Below, one piece after another: positions 18,189 through 27,429 of a DNA stretch of 64,000 nt (positions are counted from its first letter, which is position 1; each line of letters begins with the position of its first letter). This DNA comes from Necropsobacter rosorum (GTDB taxonomy: Bacteria > Pseudomonadota > Gammaproteobacteria > Enterobacterales > Pasteurellaceae), in NCBI GenBank assembly GCA_000751835.1, contig CCMQ01000004.1:1-64000 (forward strand). The letters are read 5' to 3'. The notes below the pieces were generated by a model that saw nothing but the letters and a program-made list of their open reading frames with translations, made no database searches and was not told where the DNA came from. The translations under genes were made by a program, and so were the position numbers.

Positions 18189-19046
18189 ATGTCTTTCAAA
18201 CAACGCATACTGAACAGATTATGCCGGCTTGCGCCGAGAAATCAATTGTGGACCACTCCGATCGCGGGGCTGTACATTCATCACAGCGACAATCAGCCGC
18301 ACGTTTCCGGTTATATTCAAAAACCGAGTATCTGCGTGGTATTACAGGGGGAAAGAGTGATCCGCCGGGGCAGGGAGGATTATCGTTTCAGCGCCGGGCA
18401 TATGATGTTCTGTCCGGTTAATCTGCCGCTTATCAGTCAGGTGAACAAACCGCCTGCGCGGCAACCTTATCTGGCGATGTCGCTACAGCTGGATCTGACG
18501 CTGCTGGCGCAGGTGGCGACGGAAATCCGCACCCAAACGCCCTGCGCCTGTCCGCCGTCCCAACTGAAATGGGCGCTGAACCGACGCCTGTTCGACAGTT
18601 TACTGCGCCTGCTGGACTTGCTTGATTGTCCGCACGATATTCCGTTTCTCGCGCCGCTGATTTTACGGGAAATTTATTATCGGTTATTGCAGTCGGAACA
18701 AGGGGATTATTTACGCAGTCTGTTATCTCAGGAAAGCCATATCGCCAAAATCGCCCGCGCCACCCATTGGCTGCAAACCCATTTCGCCGCGCCGTTAGCC
18801 ATTGCCGAGCTGGCACGCCGGGTCGGGATGAGCCAGTCAAATTTCTACCAGCATTTCAAACATGTAACTAGTATGTCGCCGTTGCAGTATCAGAAATCCC
18901 TGCGTTTAAGCGAGGCACGCCGGCTGCTGCAACTTAATCAATACAGTATCACGCAAATCGCCTATGAGGTGGGCTATGCCAGCCCGAACCAGTTCAGCCG
19001 CGAATATAAACGCTATTTCGGCGTCAGCCCGCGCGGGGATAAATAA
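18189..19046 (+). CDS. AraC family transcriptional regulator
   Basis: 285-residue activator. The N-terminal half (CVVLQGERVIRRG, FSAGHMMFCPVNLPL) is the AraC-type ligand-binding region, and the C-terminal two helix-turn-helix motifs are AELARRVGMSQSNFYQHFK and ITQIAYEVGYASPNQFSREY. The ATG at 18189 is preferred to one at 18081 because it has GAGG just upstream and matches the usual family length. It is divergent from the Old Yellow Enzyme gene with about 215 bases between, which fits a regulator-target pair. Confidence 0.88.
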   Translation: MSFKQRILNRLCRLAPRNQLWTTPIAGLYIHHSDNQPHVSGYIQKPSICVVLQGERVIRRGREDYRFSAGHMMFCPVNLPLISQVNKPPARQPYLAMSLQLDLTLLAQVATEIRTQTPCACPPSQLKWALNRRLFDSLLRLLDLLDCPHDIPFLAPLILREIYYRLLQSEQGDYLRSLLSQESHIAKIARATHWLQTHFAAPLAIAELARRVGMSQSNFYQHFKHVTSMSPLQYQKSLRLSEARRLLQLNQYSITQIAYEVGYASPNQFSREYKRYFGVSPRGDK

Positions 19047-19079
19047 CGCCGCGCGGCAAGTTGCGCCGGTAGGCTGAAA

Positions 19080-19146
19080 AAAGTGCGGTCGGTTTTCCGC
19101 CGGTTTTTATTTCATTAAAAAACTTCGCCGCAACCGACCGCACTTT
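19080..19146. terminator. Inverted USS pair, bidirectional terminator
   Basis: AAAGTGCGGTCGGTT (19080-19094) and its exact reverse complement (19132-19146) form a 15-bp stem with a 37-base loop. It sits between convergent genes (AraC regulator and znuD-like receptor). Inverted uptake sequences at gene ends act as terminators in Pasteurellaceae. Confidence 0.65.
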
Positions 19147-19159
19147 ATGTGCCGAATGT

Positions 19160-21568
19160 TCAGAAACTCAGATTTATCCCCATCGTTACACTGCGCCCCA
19201 TTTGCGGTACGAACGGCAGAAAAGAAGTGTGCGAATAAATTTTTTGATTCAGCAGATTATTGGCATTGATAAACAACGCGTAATCGACGCCCTGCCATGT
19301 TCGCGCATAATTTAGCTCCAGATCGAGCAAATTATAGCCGTCGGTACTGTTTTCCAAGGCGGCGACGCGGCGCTGCGCAAATACATGGGTCCATTTCAGT
19401 TTCGCGCCGAGCGCATCGCTGAATTGCTGTGTCCAGTGCACGCCCAGCCGTGCCGGCGAGACTCGCGGCGCATCTTTGCCGGCCGGCGCCAAAACGTAAT
19501 CGTCGTCACGGTGTTCCAGCACCAGCTGCGGCAGATCACGCAGCACGCCGCGCACATAATCGCCCCAGATGCCGAGTTGGGTACGCTCGCTCAAACGATA
19601 GTCGAATTTACCTTCGACACCGTAATAATCGCCTTTCGCCTGCGCATAACGCGTAATCAGCAAATTGCCGCTGCGGCGTAAAGTGCGCTTAAAAATGCGG
19701 TTGTCAAAACGGCTGTAATACGCGGTGATATAGGCCTGCCAGCGCGCGCTGTCATACGCCAGCGTCAGCTCAAGATTATTCGACACCTCTTTTTTCAGAT
19801 TTTTGTTGCCGTAATCAAAAGAATTAGTAGCGGCGTGATTGCCGTGATAATACAGCTCCATCGGCGTCGGGTGACGCTCGTTATGTGAAGCGGCAAGGCT
19901 TAAGGTATAATTGTCGTTCATATACCAATGGGCGCCGGCGCTGTATGAGGTCGCCCATTTGTTATACGGCGACAGATCAGGGTCCTGCAGTTTCCGGTTT
20001 TTCTTGCTGCCCCACAGATTCAGCAGCCCGCTTGAACCGCCGCTGCTGCGCTGACGTAATTTAGCCAGCGCGGCTTTATCGTAATCAATGTCAATGCGCT
20101 GTTTTTCCGCACGGGCAGCGGCTTCGAACAGAAAATCCCGCCAGCGCAGCTGCTCAAACAGAAACACACTGAACTGTTTATTTTCATTTTCAATCAGCGC
20201 CCATTTTTTGCTTTTGCCGATGCTGACCTCACCGCGCTGCCACACATGATTCACGCCGGGCTTATATTGATTGGACGCCCGCTCCAGCCGCGGCACAAAA
20301 GCGCTGCTGGTCTGGGTTTGATACTGCACGCCGATTAAACCGCTCAACCCGCCGAACGGCTGATGAAACACTTCAAGGCGCAGATTTTTGCCCCGATTAC
20401 GGAATTGATTAATCGGAAAATCGGCGCTTTCTTTTTCATCATGAAAATAATCCGTCTGCGCGTAATTCACCCGGATTTTGTCGATGCCCGCCACCGGCCG
20501 GCGGATTTCCGCACGGCTTTCCCAGCGCTTGACCAGCATATCGATATAGGGATTGCCGTGCACAGGATGTCCGAAAGGATTGTTATGGCTGTGCGTGTGG
20601 GTACTTTCCGTTTCGCAGCCGTGAAAATGCACGCTGCCAAGCAAATCCTGATCGTCCATTAAATGCGGGTAAAGGCTTAAATAATAACGGGTTTTCCCGA
20701 TTTTGCGATTATAGCCGTCCTCAAAAATATGACCGTCGCACAAATCGTATTTATGATTATGTCCCACTAAGCCGTATTTATCCCGACGCTCGCTATACGC
20801 CACGCCAAAATAACCGTTATCCGCCACCCACGAAAGCCCGACGGTGCCGACCTTGGAATGATTGAAAGAATTCGGCAATCGGTTTACCGGCGCATCATTA
20901 AAGATCAGCGACGGCACCTTATAATCGTTCGCATGGCGCTTCAGCCCTTCCGCTCGCAGCACCAAATGCTTGCTCAGCCCCAGCGTCAGCGCCGCATTTT
21001 CCACATTTTCCCGATTATTGGTGTTATAGCGAAAACCGAGATCCAGCGCATAACCGTTGTCCGGCACTTGGGTCGGAATACGGTTATCAATCACATTGAT
21101 CACGCCGGCGGGCGAGGCGCTGGCATACAGCAAGGTGCTGGCGCCGCGCACAATTTCCACTTGCTGAGCCAGCAGAGTATCCGCCGCTACGGCATGATCC
21201 GGCGATAAGGCGGACATATCCACCACATCCAGATTATTTTGCAGAATTTTCAACCGCACGCCATCCTGCCCGCGCACTACCGGCGCACTGGAACCGCCGC
21301 CGAACTGACTGCTGTGCACACCGACCTCATCACTTAAGGCATTGCCCAGCGTGGCGGCGGATTTGCGTAATTTTTCTTTGCTAATAAAGATCTCACTCGG
21401 CTTGGTCGTTCCGCTCAACGGATCGGTACTCCGGGACTTGTCCAGATCGGCTTGAACAGCAATTTCCTCCAGATTGATAACATTTTGATTTTTAACCGAA
21501 CTTTCAGCCAAAACCAGCCCGGAAACTAAAGTCAGACTGACCGCTTTAGCGAATTGATACTTTTTCAT
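19160..21568 (-). CDS. znuD: ZnuD-like TonB-dependent outer-membrane zinc receptor
   Basis: 802-residue outer-membrane receptor. A signal peptide is followed by a TonB-box-like region and a plug domain containing SPDHAVAADTLLAQQVEIVRG and STLLYASASPAGVINV, closely resembling neisserial ZnuD (SPDHA, QQVEILRG, TLLYSSG). Extracellular loops are rich in His and Cys: CDGHIFEDG, VHFHGCETESTHTHSHNN and HPVHGNPY, as expected for zinc capture. The C-terminus NNLLNQKIYSHTSFLPFVPQMGRS and terminal Phe are typical for this receptor and for barrel assembly. It imports zinc across the outer membrane with TonB energy. A perfect 10-bp inverted repeat lies upstream and may be its operator. Confidence 0.85.
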   Translation of the reverse strand: MKKYQFAKAVSLTLVSGLVLAESSVKNQNVINLEEIAVQADLDKSRSTDPLSGTTKPSEIFISKEKLRKSAATLGNALSDEVGVHSSQFGGGSSAPVVRGQDGVRLKILQNNLDVVDMSALSPDHAVAADTLLAQQVEIVRGASTLLYASASPAGVINVIDNRIPTQVPDNGYALDLGFRYNTNNRENVENAALTLGLSKHLVLRAEGLKRHANDYKVPSLIFNDAPVNRLPNSFNHSKVGTVGLSWVADNGYFGVAYSERRDKYGLVGHNHKYDLCDGHIFEDGYNRKIGKTRYYLSLYPHLMDDQDLLGSVHFHGCETESTHTHSHNNPFGHPVHGNPYIDMLVKRWESRAEIRRPVAGIDKIRVNYAQTDYFHDEKESADFPINQFRNRGKNLRLEVFHQPFGGLSGLIGVQYQTQTSSAFVPRLERASNQYKPGVNHVWQRGEVSIGKSKKWALIENENKQFSVFLFEQLRWRDFLFEAAARAEKQRIDIDYDKAALAKLRQRSSGGSSGLLNLWGSKKNRKLQDPDLSPYNKWATSYSAGAHWYMNDNYTLSLAASHNERHPTPMELYYHGNHAATNSFDYGNKNLKKEVSNNLELTLAYDSARWQAYITAYYSRFDNRIFKRTLRRSGNLLITRYAQAKGDYYGVEGKFDYRLSERTQLGIWGDYVRGVLRDLPQLVLEHRDDDYVLAPAGKDAPRVSPARLGVHWTQQFSDALGAKLKWTHVFAQRRVAALENSTDGYNLLDLELNYARTWQGVDYALFINANNLLNQKIYSHTSFLPFVPQMGRSVTMGINLSF

Positions 21569-21596
21569 ATTTTTTTAAATTTAAAAATAAAAGACT

Positions 21597-21623
21597 AACT
21601 TATTTTTTAATATAAAATAAGTT
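21597..21623. promoter_or_regulatory. 27-bp palindrome upstream of znuD-like gene
   Basis: AACTTATTTT (21597-21606) and AAAATAAGTT (21614-21623) are exact inverted repeats with a 7-base spacer, about 30 bases upstream of the receptor start. This is where a metal-dependent repressor such as Zur would bind. The sequence does not match the usual enterobacterial Zur box closely, so the regulator is not assigned. Confidence 0.6.
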
Positions 21624-21713
21624 AACCTGAAAAAGCAAGGTGATTAAGAATAATTTTTATTATTGCGGATAAAATCGGCGGTACCTATCGCCGTTCATAG
21701 GTCGGCGCAGTGC

Positions 21714-22358
21714 TCACCCAAGGGAAACAGGCGTGGTCTTCGTTTCAGCAAAAATCGGATCGGGCAGCGGAAGTGCGGTGCGTTTTAAATGAGTTTTACC
21801 ATATGCCACAATCAGCGCATGATATTCCTGAAACAGGCTCACCTCATGCGGCAGTCTGTCCATCATATACCGCTGAATCTCGGCATACCGACGCATATCG
21901 GGATGACCAGCTTTGCGTAACAGGCGTTTCAGGTAAGTATCCACCACAAACACCGGGCGATTGAAAGCATACAACAAAATGCAGTCGCAGGTTTCCTCAC
22001 CGATGCCGTGAATTGCCAGCAATTCATGGCGCAATGCTGCGGTATCTTTATTCGCCAGCGCCGCCTTTGCAAAGCCGTAGTCGTTAAACCAGCGCAATAA
22101 CGCCAGCACAGTCTGCGCCTTGCGGGTGTAAGATCCCGCCGGTTTGATTTTCGCCGTCAGAGTCAGCAAATCCAGACGGAGCAAGCGCTCGCCATCAAAA
22201 TCGGCAAAATTTCGCAGCGCCTTGTGCGCATTGCCCCACGCCGTATTCTGCACCAATACGGCGCCGATCATCATTTCAAGATCGCTGTCCGCCGGCCACC
22301 AGTACTGCCTGCCGTAGTGCCGATACAGGCGGTTATAGAGTGTGTTCAAATCGATCAT
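21714..22358 (-). CDS. HhH-GPD DNA glycosylase, MagIII-like (endonuclease III family)
   Basis: About 214-residue base-excision glycosylase. EMMIGAVLVQNTAWGNAHKAL is the conserved helical start, and LLAIHGIGEETCDCILLYAF with VVDTYLKRLL forms the helix-hairpin-helix and catalytic Asp (VVD). In endonuclease III the hairpin reads GVGRKTA, with the catalytic Lys; here it reads GIGEETC, so that Lys is missing, and the C-terminal iron-sulphur Cys cluster is also absent. This matches monofunctional MagIII-type 3-methyladenine glycosylases. The start at 22358 (MIDLNTLY) is chosen because the 29 residues upstream do not look like the family. Confidence 0.78.
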   Translation of the reverse strand: MIDLNTLYNRLYRHYGRQYWWPADSDLEMMIGAVLVQNTAWGNAHKALRNFADFDGERLLRLDLLTLTAKIKPAGSYTRKAQTVLALLRWFNDYGFAKAALANKDTAALRHELLAIHGIGEETCDCILLYAFNRPVFVVDTYLKRLLRKAGHPDMRRYAEIQRYMMDRLPHEVSLFQEYHALIVAYGKTHLKRTALPLPDPIFAETKTTPVSLG

Positions 22359-22437
22359 ACGGATTGTCTCAATATCATTAGTCAAAAAGTTTGCTTTGGG
22401 GTTTATGACTTTAAACAGGCTAGCAAAAAAATATCTA

Positions 22438-22467
22438 CTAATCAAAACAGTCCTGATTCATTATAAT
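22438..22467 (+). promoter_or_regulatory. Promoter module copy 1 (CTAATCAAAACAGTC ... TATAAT)
   Basis: CTAATCAAAACAGTC at 22438-22452 precedes a perfect -10 box TATAAT at 22462-22467. The distance from the first base of the motif to the -10 box is 24. The same 15-mer (C/T-type variants) occurs with identical spacing at 27865 and 35971. It drives the aldo/keto reductase gene 31 bases downstream. Confidence 0.75.
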
Positions 22468-22497
22468 GATCTCATTCGAAAGGACAGGAGTCATAAC

Positions 22498-23340
22498 ATG
22501 AAATCAGTAAAATTAAACAACGGCATTGATATGCCGATGGTCGGCTTCGGCGTATATCAAGTGAGCGACGAAGACACCGAAAAAGCGGTATTAGAAGCCT
22601 TAAAAGCCGGTTATCGGTTATTAGACACCGCCGCAATTTACGCTAACGAAGCCGGCGTAGGGCGGGCGATTAAAGCCAGCGGCATTCCGCGTGAAGACAT
22701 CTTCGTCACCACCAAATTATGGATTCAACGCAAAAACGGCTACGAAAACACGCGAAAAGCACTCGAAGATTCATTAAACCGCTTAAATTTGGATTATGTG
22801 GATTTATACCTAATGCACCAACCGTTCGGCGATGTACACGAACAATGGCGCGCCATGGAAGACCTATACCAAGCCGGCAAAACCCGCGCCATCGGTGTGA
22901 GTAACTTTCATAGGGATCGCTTAATGGATTTAATCACTTGCCACGAAATCGTGCCGGCGGTCAACCAAATCGAAACCCATCCGTTCTACCAACGTGCCTC
23001 AGAAATCGCCTTCCACAAAGAATTAGGCATCGTGCAACAAGCATGGGCGCCGCTGGCAGAAGGTAAATTTGAGATTTTCAGCAACCCGATTTTAACCGCG
23101 ATCGCGCAAAAACACCGCAAATCCGTGGCGCAAGTAATATTACGCTGGCTCAATCAACGCGGCGTGGCGATTATTCCGAAATCCGTTAACACGCAGCGGA
23201 TAATCGAAAACCGTGAGATTTTCGATTTTACCTTAGACAGCGAAGATTTAGCGCAAATTGCAACGCTGAATCGTGATGAGATTATCTTTGATCACCGTGA
23301 TCCGAATAGGGTGAAGTGGCTGGCGGAATATCGCGGGTAA
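22498..23340 (+). CDS. Aldo/keto reductase (2,5-diketo-D-gluconate reductase-like)
   Basis: 280-residue NADPH-dependent carbonyl reductase with a TIM barrel. GYRLLDTAAIYANEAGVG carries the catalytic Asp and Tyr, VTTKLW the catalytic Lys, and LDYVDLYLMHQPFGD the catalytic His. PKSVNTQRIIEN is the cofactor-phosphate site. Start 22498 has AGGAG nine bases upstream, and the longer reading from 22342 is discounted. It uses promoter module copy 1 and ends at a terminator built from Neisseria-type uptake sequences, which suggests it came from Neisseriaceae. The physiological substrate is unknown. Confidence 0.92.
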   Translation: MKSVKLNNGIDMPMVGFGVYQVSDEDTEKAVLEALKAGYRLLDTAAIYANEAGVGRAIKASGIPREDIFVTTKLWIQRKNGYENTRKALEDSLNRLNLDYVDLYLMHQPFGDVHEQWRAMEDLYQAGKTRAIGVSNFHRDRLMDLITCHEIVPAVNQIETHPFYQRASEIAFHKELGIVQQAWAPLAEGKFEIFSNPILTAIAQKHRKSVAQVILRWLNQRGVAIIPKSVNTQRIIENREIFDFTLDSEDLAQIATLNRDEIIFDHRDPNRVKWLAEYRG

Positions 23341-23404
23341 TATTTGAAGTGCGGTTGGATTTTGGTAAGTTTTTGAGGGAATTTGACCGCTTGTGAGTGA
23401 AAAA

Positions 23405-23430
23405 ATGCCGTCTGAAATTTCAGGCGGCAT
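23405..23430. terminator. Bidirectional terminator made of two Neisseria-type DNA uptake sequences
   Basis: ATGCCGTCTGAA (23405-23416) is an exact 12-mer neisserial DUS. It pairs with TTCAGGCGGCAT (23419-23430), whose complement ATGCCGCCTGAA differs at one base. The hairpin lies between the convergent aldo/keto reductase and helicase genes, with a T-run on the minus strand. Inverted DUS pairs are common terminators in Neisseria. Confidence 0.8.
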
Positions 23431-23446
23431 CATAATCTAATGATGG

Positions 23447-26155
23447 TTAGTTCTTTTTATTTATTATGCCTTTTAAAAGCCCTGCATCTCTAGAAAAATC
23501 TTTTATCTTAAAGCAATTTAAAATAAATTTTTCAGTTTCAGGAGACCAATAAATTTTTAGATCTTTCTTGGCTCTTGTAATTGCAGTATAGAAAATACTG
23601 TGTGTAACAAGCTCTTCAACTTCATTTGTAATAACAATTTTTACAGAATCATATTCTAAGCCTTGAGCTTTATGTATAGAAACTGCATAAGCAACTTGAA
23701 AAGGAACAAGAGCAGATGAAGAATCATTATCTTCATCAGTACCTGGATACTGATTAACAGTAAAACCAATAACAGAATTTAAGTTACTATCAGTTTCTAT
23801 AAGTTTGAAATCATAAGGGTCAGAATCTATTTCATTAATTTTTACATCAAGTTCAATTTCAAAATATATTGTTCTTTTTTCCTTTTTAATAGAAACTATT
23901 TTTCCTTTCATGTTATTGTGAATTAGTGGAGCAAACCTTTCTGATTCATTAAACAGTATAGGATCTCCAACTTTATATGTATTTACTCCCCATGTTATAG
24001 GTGTATTAGGGTTGCTACTTTGTAAAAATCTATTAATATTATTTATCCCATAAACCCCATCATAGTTCAGACAAAGTATAATTTCATCATCTTTATTTCT
24101 TTTTAAAATGCTGTCATCTAAATAAACAGAATAATTATTCTTAACCATTGGCTCTAAGATTGCCACATCTAGCTCTCTAACTCTATTCCAAACAGTCAGT
24201 AAATCATTATTAGTTGTTCTATATGGTTTTGTGAGCTCTATGATTGATGATTTATCTAGAAATTTTCTTAATATATTAAACCAATTACCAAATAATATGG
24301 ATTCGATCTGAAAAATATCTCCAACTAATACCATTAACTTACATTTTATTTTTGTTAGAATATTCTTCATATCTTGATTACTAACAGTACTACATTCATC
24401 GATAATTAAAATTTCATATTCATTAATTTTATTTCTAGATGATAAAAATCGAGAAATAGTCATGAAATCACAATTTTTAGCAGATACTTTTCTTTTTAAA
24501 TTATTAATAGCTGGGTTAGTATTTGTTAAATATAGTTTACTTTTTTCACTCCAGAAATGAGATACATGGTTAATAAATGTAGATTTTCCTGTTCCTGCTG
24601 CACCATAAACTAAAGCTATGCGGGAATCGCTGAACATACGCTTCAAAAAATTTAGTTTTTCTTCACAATCGATTAAATAGCTACTAGTTTTTATCCATGA
24701 CTCTATTGAGTCAGAGTAACCAGATACTTTTTGTTTTGAGAATTCTTTAAGTTTCTGTATAACTTCAATACAATCATCTACATACTCACTTATATAAAGG
24801 TAATTTTTATATTCAACTAGTTTTCTTCCTGTATGTTTGTAATAAAGTTTAGAATTATAATTTTTCACCAAGTCTGAAATATTATTAAATCCTACTATCT
24901 CATCTATAGGCGTAAATAGCATTTCTTTTTGCTCAGTATTATTTTTAATTAGCCTTGCTAAAAACTCACACTCTCGCTCTTTATACTCTATACAATCAAA
25001 TAAATCATAAATTTTGGGGTTATGATTTACAAGAGATGTAGTAAATGGCAATTGTTCAAAAGGAATACATCCCCATTCTAAATACAGACCAGATAGTTTA
25101 GGACATTGGACATCGCTTAACTGAGATTTTATAATTTTATTATTCATTCTGTACAATAAGTATCTTATTACATTAGCCCCATCTTTTCTCAAAAAACATA
25201 AATTTCTACAGTAATCAAGAAGTTTTATAAAATGATCTGTTCTGGCATTCAATAAAACTCTATTTCTAAATTCATTGTAATATTGCGCTGATAATTTTAA
25301 AATATCTACCAAACACATTTGGGAATCTTTTAGCTCTTTCATTAAATTGCTATATTCTATGCTGGTTGAGCTAATAGGTTGAATATTAAATATCTTCGAA
25401 AAATTTTTGAACTCACAAGATCGAATGGATACTTGCCAATCATCAATAATCTTAATAGGCATTTTTTCTCCAAAAATATCTATAAATTCTTCTCGTACCC
25501 TTAGCTGCACAGAATAGTTATGCAAAATATTTAGTTTGGTAAATGCAATAATCCGATCAAATTTACTAACTTTGTCATCAGCAAGAGTGAAAGTTACCTC
25601 ATAATATATGCGATGATTAACAAAAAACGGTTTTATTTTTTGAATATAATACTTATCTTGGTAATCTAAATAACTAGCTCTATGATTATATTTATCTATA
25701 TTTTCAGATACCTTACTATAAAACTCATAATGGCTATTATCTAGATCTAAAGGGAAATCATCAATATTATTTAAGATTTTCAGTCCATATTCATTTTCTA
25801 AAAAATTCTTTATTCTTAATAAATATTCATAATACTTTAACATTAATCGTTCAGAACCGTTTTCATCTAATGTATAATGAGATGCAGATTTTTGAAGCAA
25901 TTCATGAAATTTATATATAAAATTAAGATTTCCTTTTGATTTTATATATTCCCAAGCAGACTTTTTATTCTCATAATCATTTGGATCAATATCCTTTCCT
26001 TGGCTACATATTTTCTGTGATATGTATTCAATAAGGTTTCTGAGTTGAGCTAATATATTTTGAGATAATATACCTCTTTCGCTTTTATCAAATTTACTTA
26101 TATTCTTACAAATAACTTGATTTGTATCTAAAATTGCTTTATCTATTTTTAACAT
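23447..26155 (-). CDS. Superfamily 1 (RecD/UvrD-like) helicase with long novel N-terminus
   Basis: 902-residue protein. The N-terminal 500 residues show no domain I recognise. GAAGTGKST (518-526) is Walker A, LIIDECS near 590 is Walker B, LVGDIFQIE near 610 and ELTKPYRT are motifs III and IV, and VSIHKAQGLEYDSV (about 825) with YTAITRAKKDLKIYW (about 862) are motifs V and VI, as in RecD/UvrD helicases. The gene is markedly more AT-rich than its neighbours and I saw no USS in it, both signs of recent acquisition. It lies 65 bases downstream of a DUF4143 ATPase gene on the same strand. A mobile or defence function is possible but not shown. Confidence 0.8.
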   Translation of the reverse strand: MLKIDKAILDTNQVICKNISKFDKSERGILSQNILAQLRNLIEYISQKICSQGKDIDPNDYENKKSAWEYIKSKGNLNFIYKFHELLQKSASHYTLDENGSERLMLKYYEYLLRIKNFLENEYGLKILNNIDDFPLDLDNSHYEFYSKVSENIDKYNHRASYLDYQDKYYIQKIKPFFVNHRIYYEVTFTLADDKVSKFDRIIAFTKLNILHNYSVQLRVREEFIDIFGEKMPIKIIDDWQVSIRSCEFKNFSKIFNIQPISSTSIEYSNLMKELKDSQMCLVDILKLSAQYYNEFRNRVLLNARTDHFIKLLDYCRNLCFLRKDGANVIRYLLYRMNNKIIKSQLSDVQCPKLSGLYLEWGCIPFEQLPFTTSLVNHNPKIYDLFDCIEYKERECEFLARLIKNNTEQKEMLFTPIDEIVGFNNISDLVKNYNSKLYYKHTGRKLVEYKNYLYISEYVDDCIEVIQKLKEFSKQKVSGYSDSIESWIKTSSYLIDCEEKLNFLKRMFSDSRIALVYGAAGTGKSTFINHVSHFWSEKSKLYLTNTNPAINNLKRKVSAKNCDFMTISRFLSSRNKINEYEILIIDECSTVSNQDMKNILTKIKCKLMVLVGDIFQIESILFGNWFNILRKFLDKSSIIELTKPYRTTNNDLLTVWNRVRELDVAILEPMVKNNYSVYLDDSILKRNKDDEIILCLNYDGVYGINNINRFLQSSNPNTPITWGVNTYKVGDPILFNESERFAPLIHNNMKGKIVSIKKEKRTIYFEIELDVKINEIDSDPYDFKLIETDSNLNSVIGFTVNQYPGTDEDNDSSSALVPFQVAYAVSIHKAQGLEYDSVKIVITNEVEELVTHSIFYTAITRAKKDLKIYWSPETEKFILNCFKIKDFSRDAGLLKGIINKKN

Positions 26156-26220
26156 AATGATTTTCTTAAGTTAATAGCTATATAAGTCGTATTCAATAGT
26201 GCATCTATATCCGATCCTAT

Positions 26221-27429
26221 TCACCCCAAAATCACCCTCAAAAACTCCCTCAAACTCAAACACTGCACCCCCTCAAAAGTATTGCCATCAAATTCATCCA
26301 TCGTTACTACATATTTCGGGTAGTTATCTTGAATTTTGAGTAGATTGCCAAATTCTCGTTCGAGCGTTTTTTCTTCGTTAATCGTGAGCGTGGCTTGCAC
26401 ATAAATACGTTCGCCATTTTTCTCTGCCACGAAGTCAATTTCTTGGCTATTTAAACCGCCGATTTTGACATCATAACCTGCGATTTGAAGATGATTAAAA
26501 ATGCAGTTTTCGAGCAATTTGCCACGGTCTTGCACACGATAGCCAATCAAGGCATTTCGCAAGCCTAAATCTTCAAAATAATATTTTTCGCCAATCTCAA
26601 AAATACGTTTTCTTTCAATATCATAGCGTGGCACTTTATGGATCAAAAAGGCGTTGGCAAGGTATTCCGCATAATTTTGTACCTGCGTGCTTGACGTAGT
26701 AATTTTCTGTGATTTTAAAAAATCAGAGATTTTTTTAGCGGAAAACAAATTGCCGATATTGTTCGCCAAAAATTGCGTAATTTGTTCTAAAAATTGTACA
26801 TTTCGCAATGCATAGCAGTTTACAATGTCACGAATGGCAATGGTGGAATAGATATTCCGCAAATATTCAAACACAATGTTGTCTTGCAACGGCAAGTCTT
26901 TCAGATAAGGCAAACCGCCGTATTTCAAAAATAGTGACATCGCCTTATCACTATCGTCCAGTTTCATAAACTCAAGAAATTCAAAATAGGAAAGAGAATG
27001 GACATTGATTTCAATGGAGCGCCCGCTCAGGCTGCCTGCAATATCACGTGAAAGCAAATGAGCATTGCTGCCCGTGCAATACAAATCCAATTCGTCATCT
27101 AATAAAAGCGAACGCAACGCTTGCTCAAAACCTGTAATTTCTTGAATTTCATCAATAAAAATGTAATTTTTTTGACCGCACTTTTTCTGTTGTTGTACAA
27201 AATCATTTAGGTCTTCAGCGGTTACAATGTGGCTAAATGCCAAGTCTTCTTTGTTGATATAAATAATGTGGGCATTTTTATCCGCCGTTTGAATCTCTTG
27301 CATAATCTGAAACAGCAAATAACTTTTGCCCACGCGACGCTGCCCTGTGAACACTTTAATCAAACTTTTACCGATAAACGGACGCACCGTTTCAAGGTAT
27401 TTCCGGCGATAAACTAAATCTTTCTTCAT
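26221..27429 (-). CDS. AAA ATPase with DUF4143 nuclease-like C-terminal domain
   Basis: 402-residue member of the ATP-binding DUF4143 family. VFTGQRRVGKSYLLFQI is Walker A near residue 30, NYIFIDEIQEITGFE is Walker B, and DLYCTGSNAHLLSRDIA is sensor 1. The C-terminal EIDFVAEKNGERIYVQA has the D...E-x-Q/K arrangement of a restriction-endonuclease-like fold with the Lys replaced. Members are widespread in accessory regions and their role is not established. Start 27429 follows AAGGGG; the reading nine codons longer lacks a site. It is probably co-transcribed with the SF1 helicase. Confidence 0.85.
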   Translation of the reverse strand: MKKDLVYRRKYLETVRPFIGKSLIKVFTGQRRVGKSYLLFQIMQEIQTADKNAHIIYINKEDLAFSHIVTAEDLNDFVQQQKKCGQKNYIFIDEIQEITGFEQALRSLLLDDELDLYCTGSNAHLLSRDIAGSLSGRSIEINVHSLSYFEFLEFMKLDDSDKAMSLFLKYGGLPYLKDLPLQDNIVFEYLRNIYSTIAIRDIVNCYALRNVQFLEQITQFLANNIGNLFSAKKISDFLKSQKITTSSTQVQNYAEYLANAFLIHKVPRYDIERKRIFEIGEKYYFEDLGLRNALIGYRVQDRGKLLENCIFNHLQIAGYDVKIGGLNSQEIDFVAEKNGERIYVQATLTINEEKTLEREFGNLLKIQDNYPKYVVTMDEFDGNTFEGVQCLSLREFLRVILG

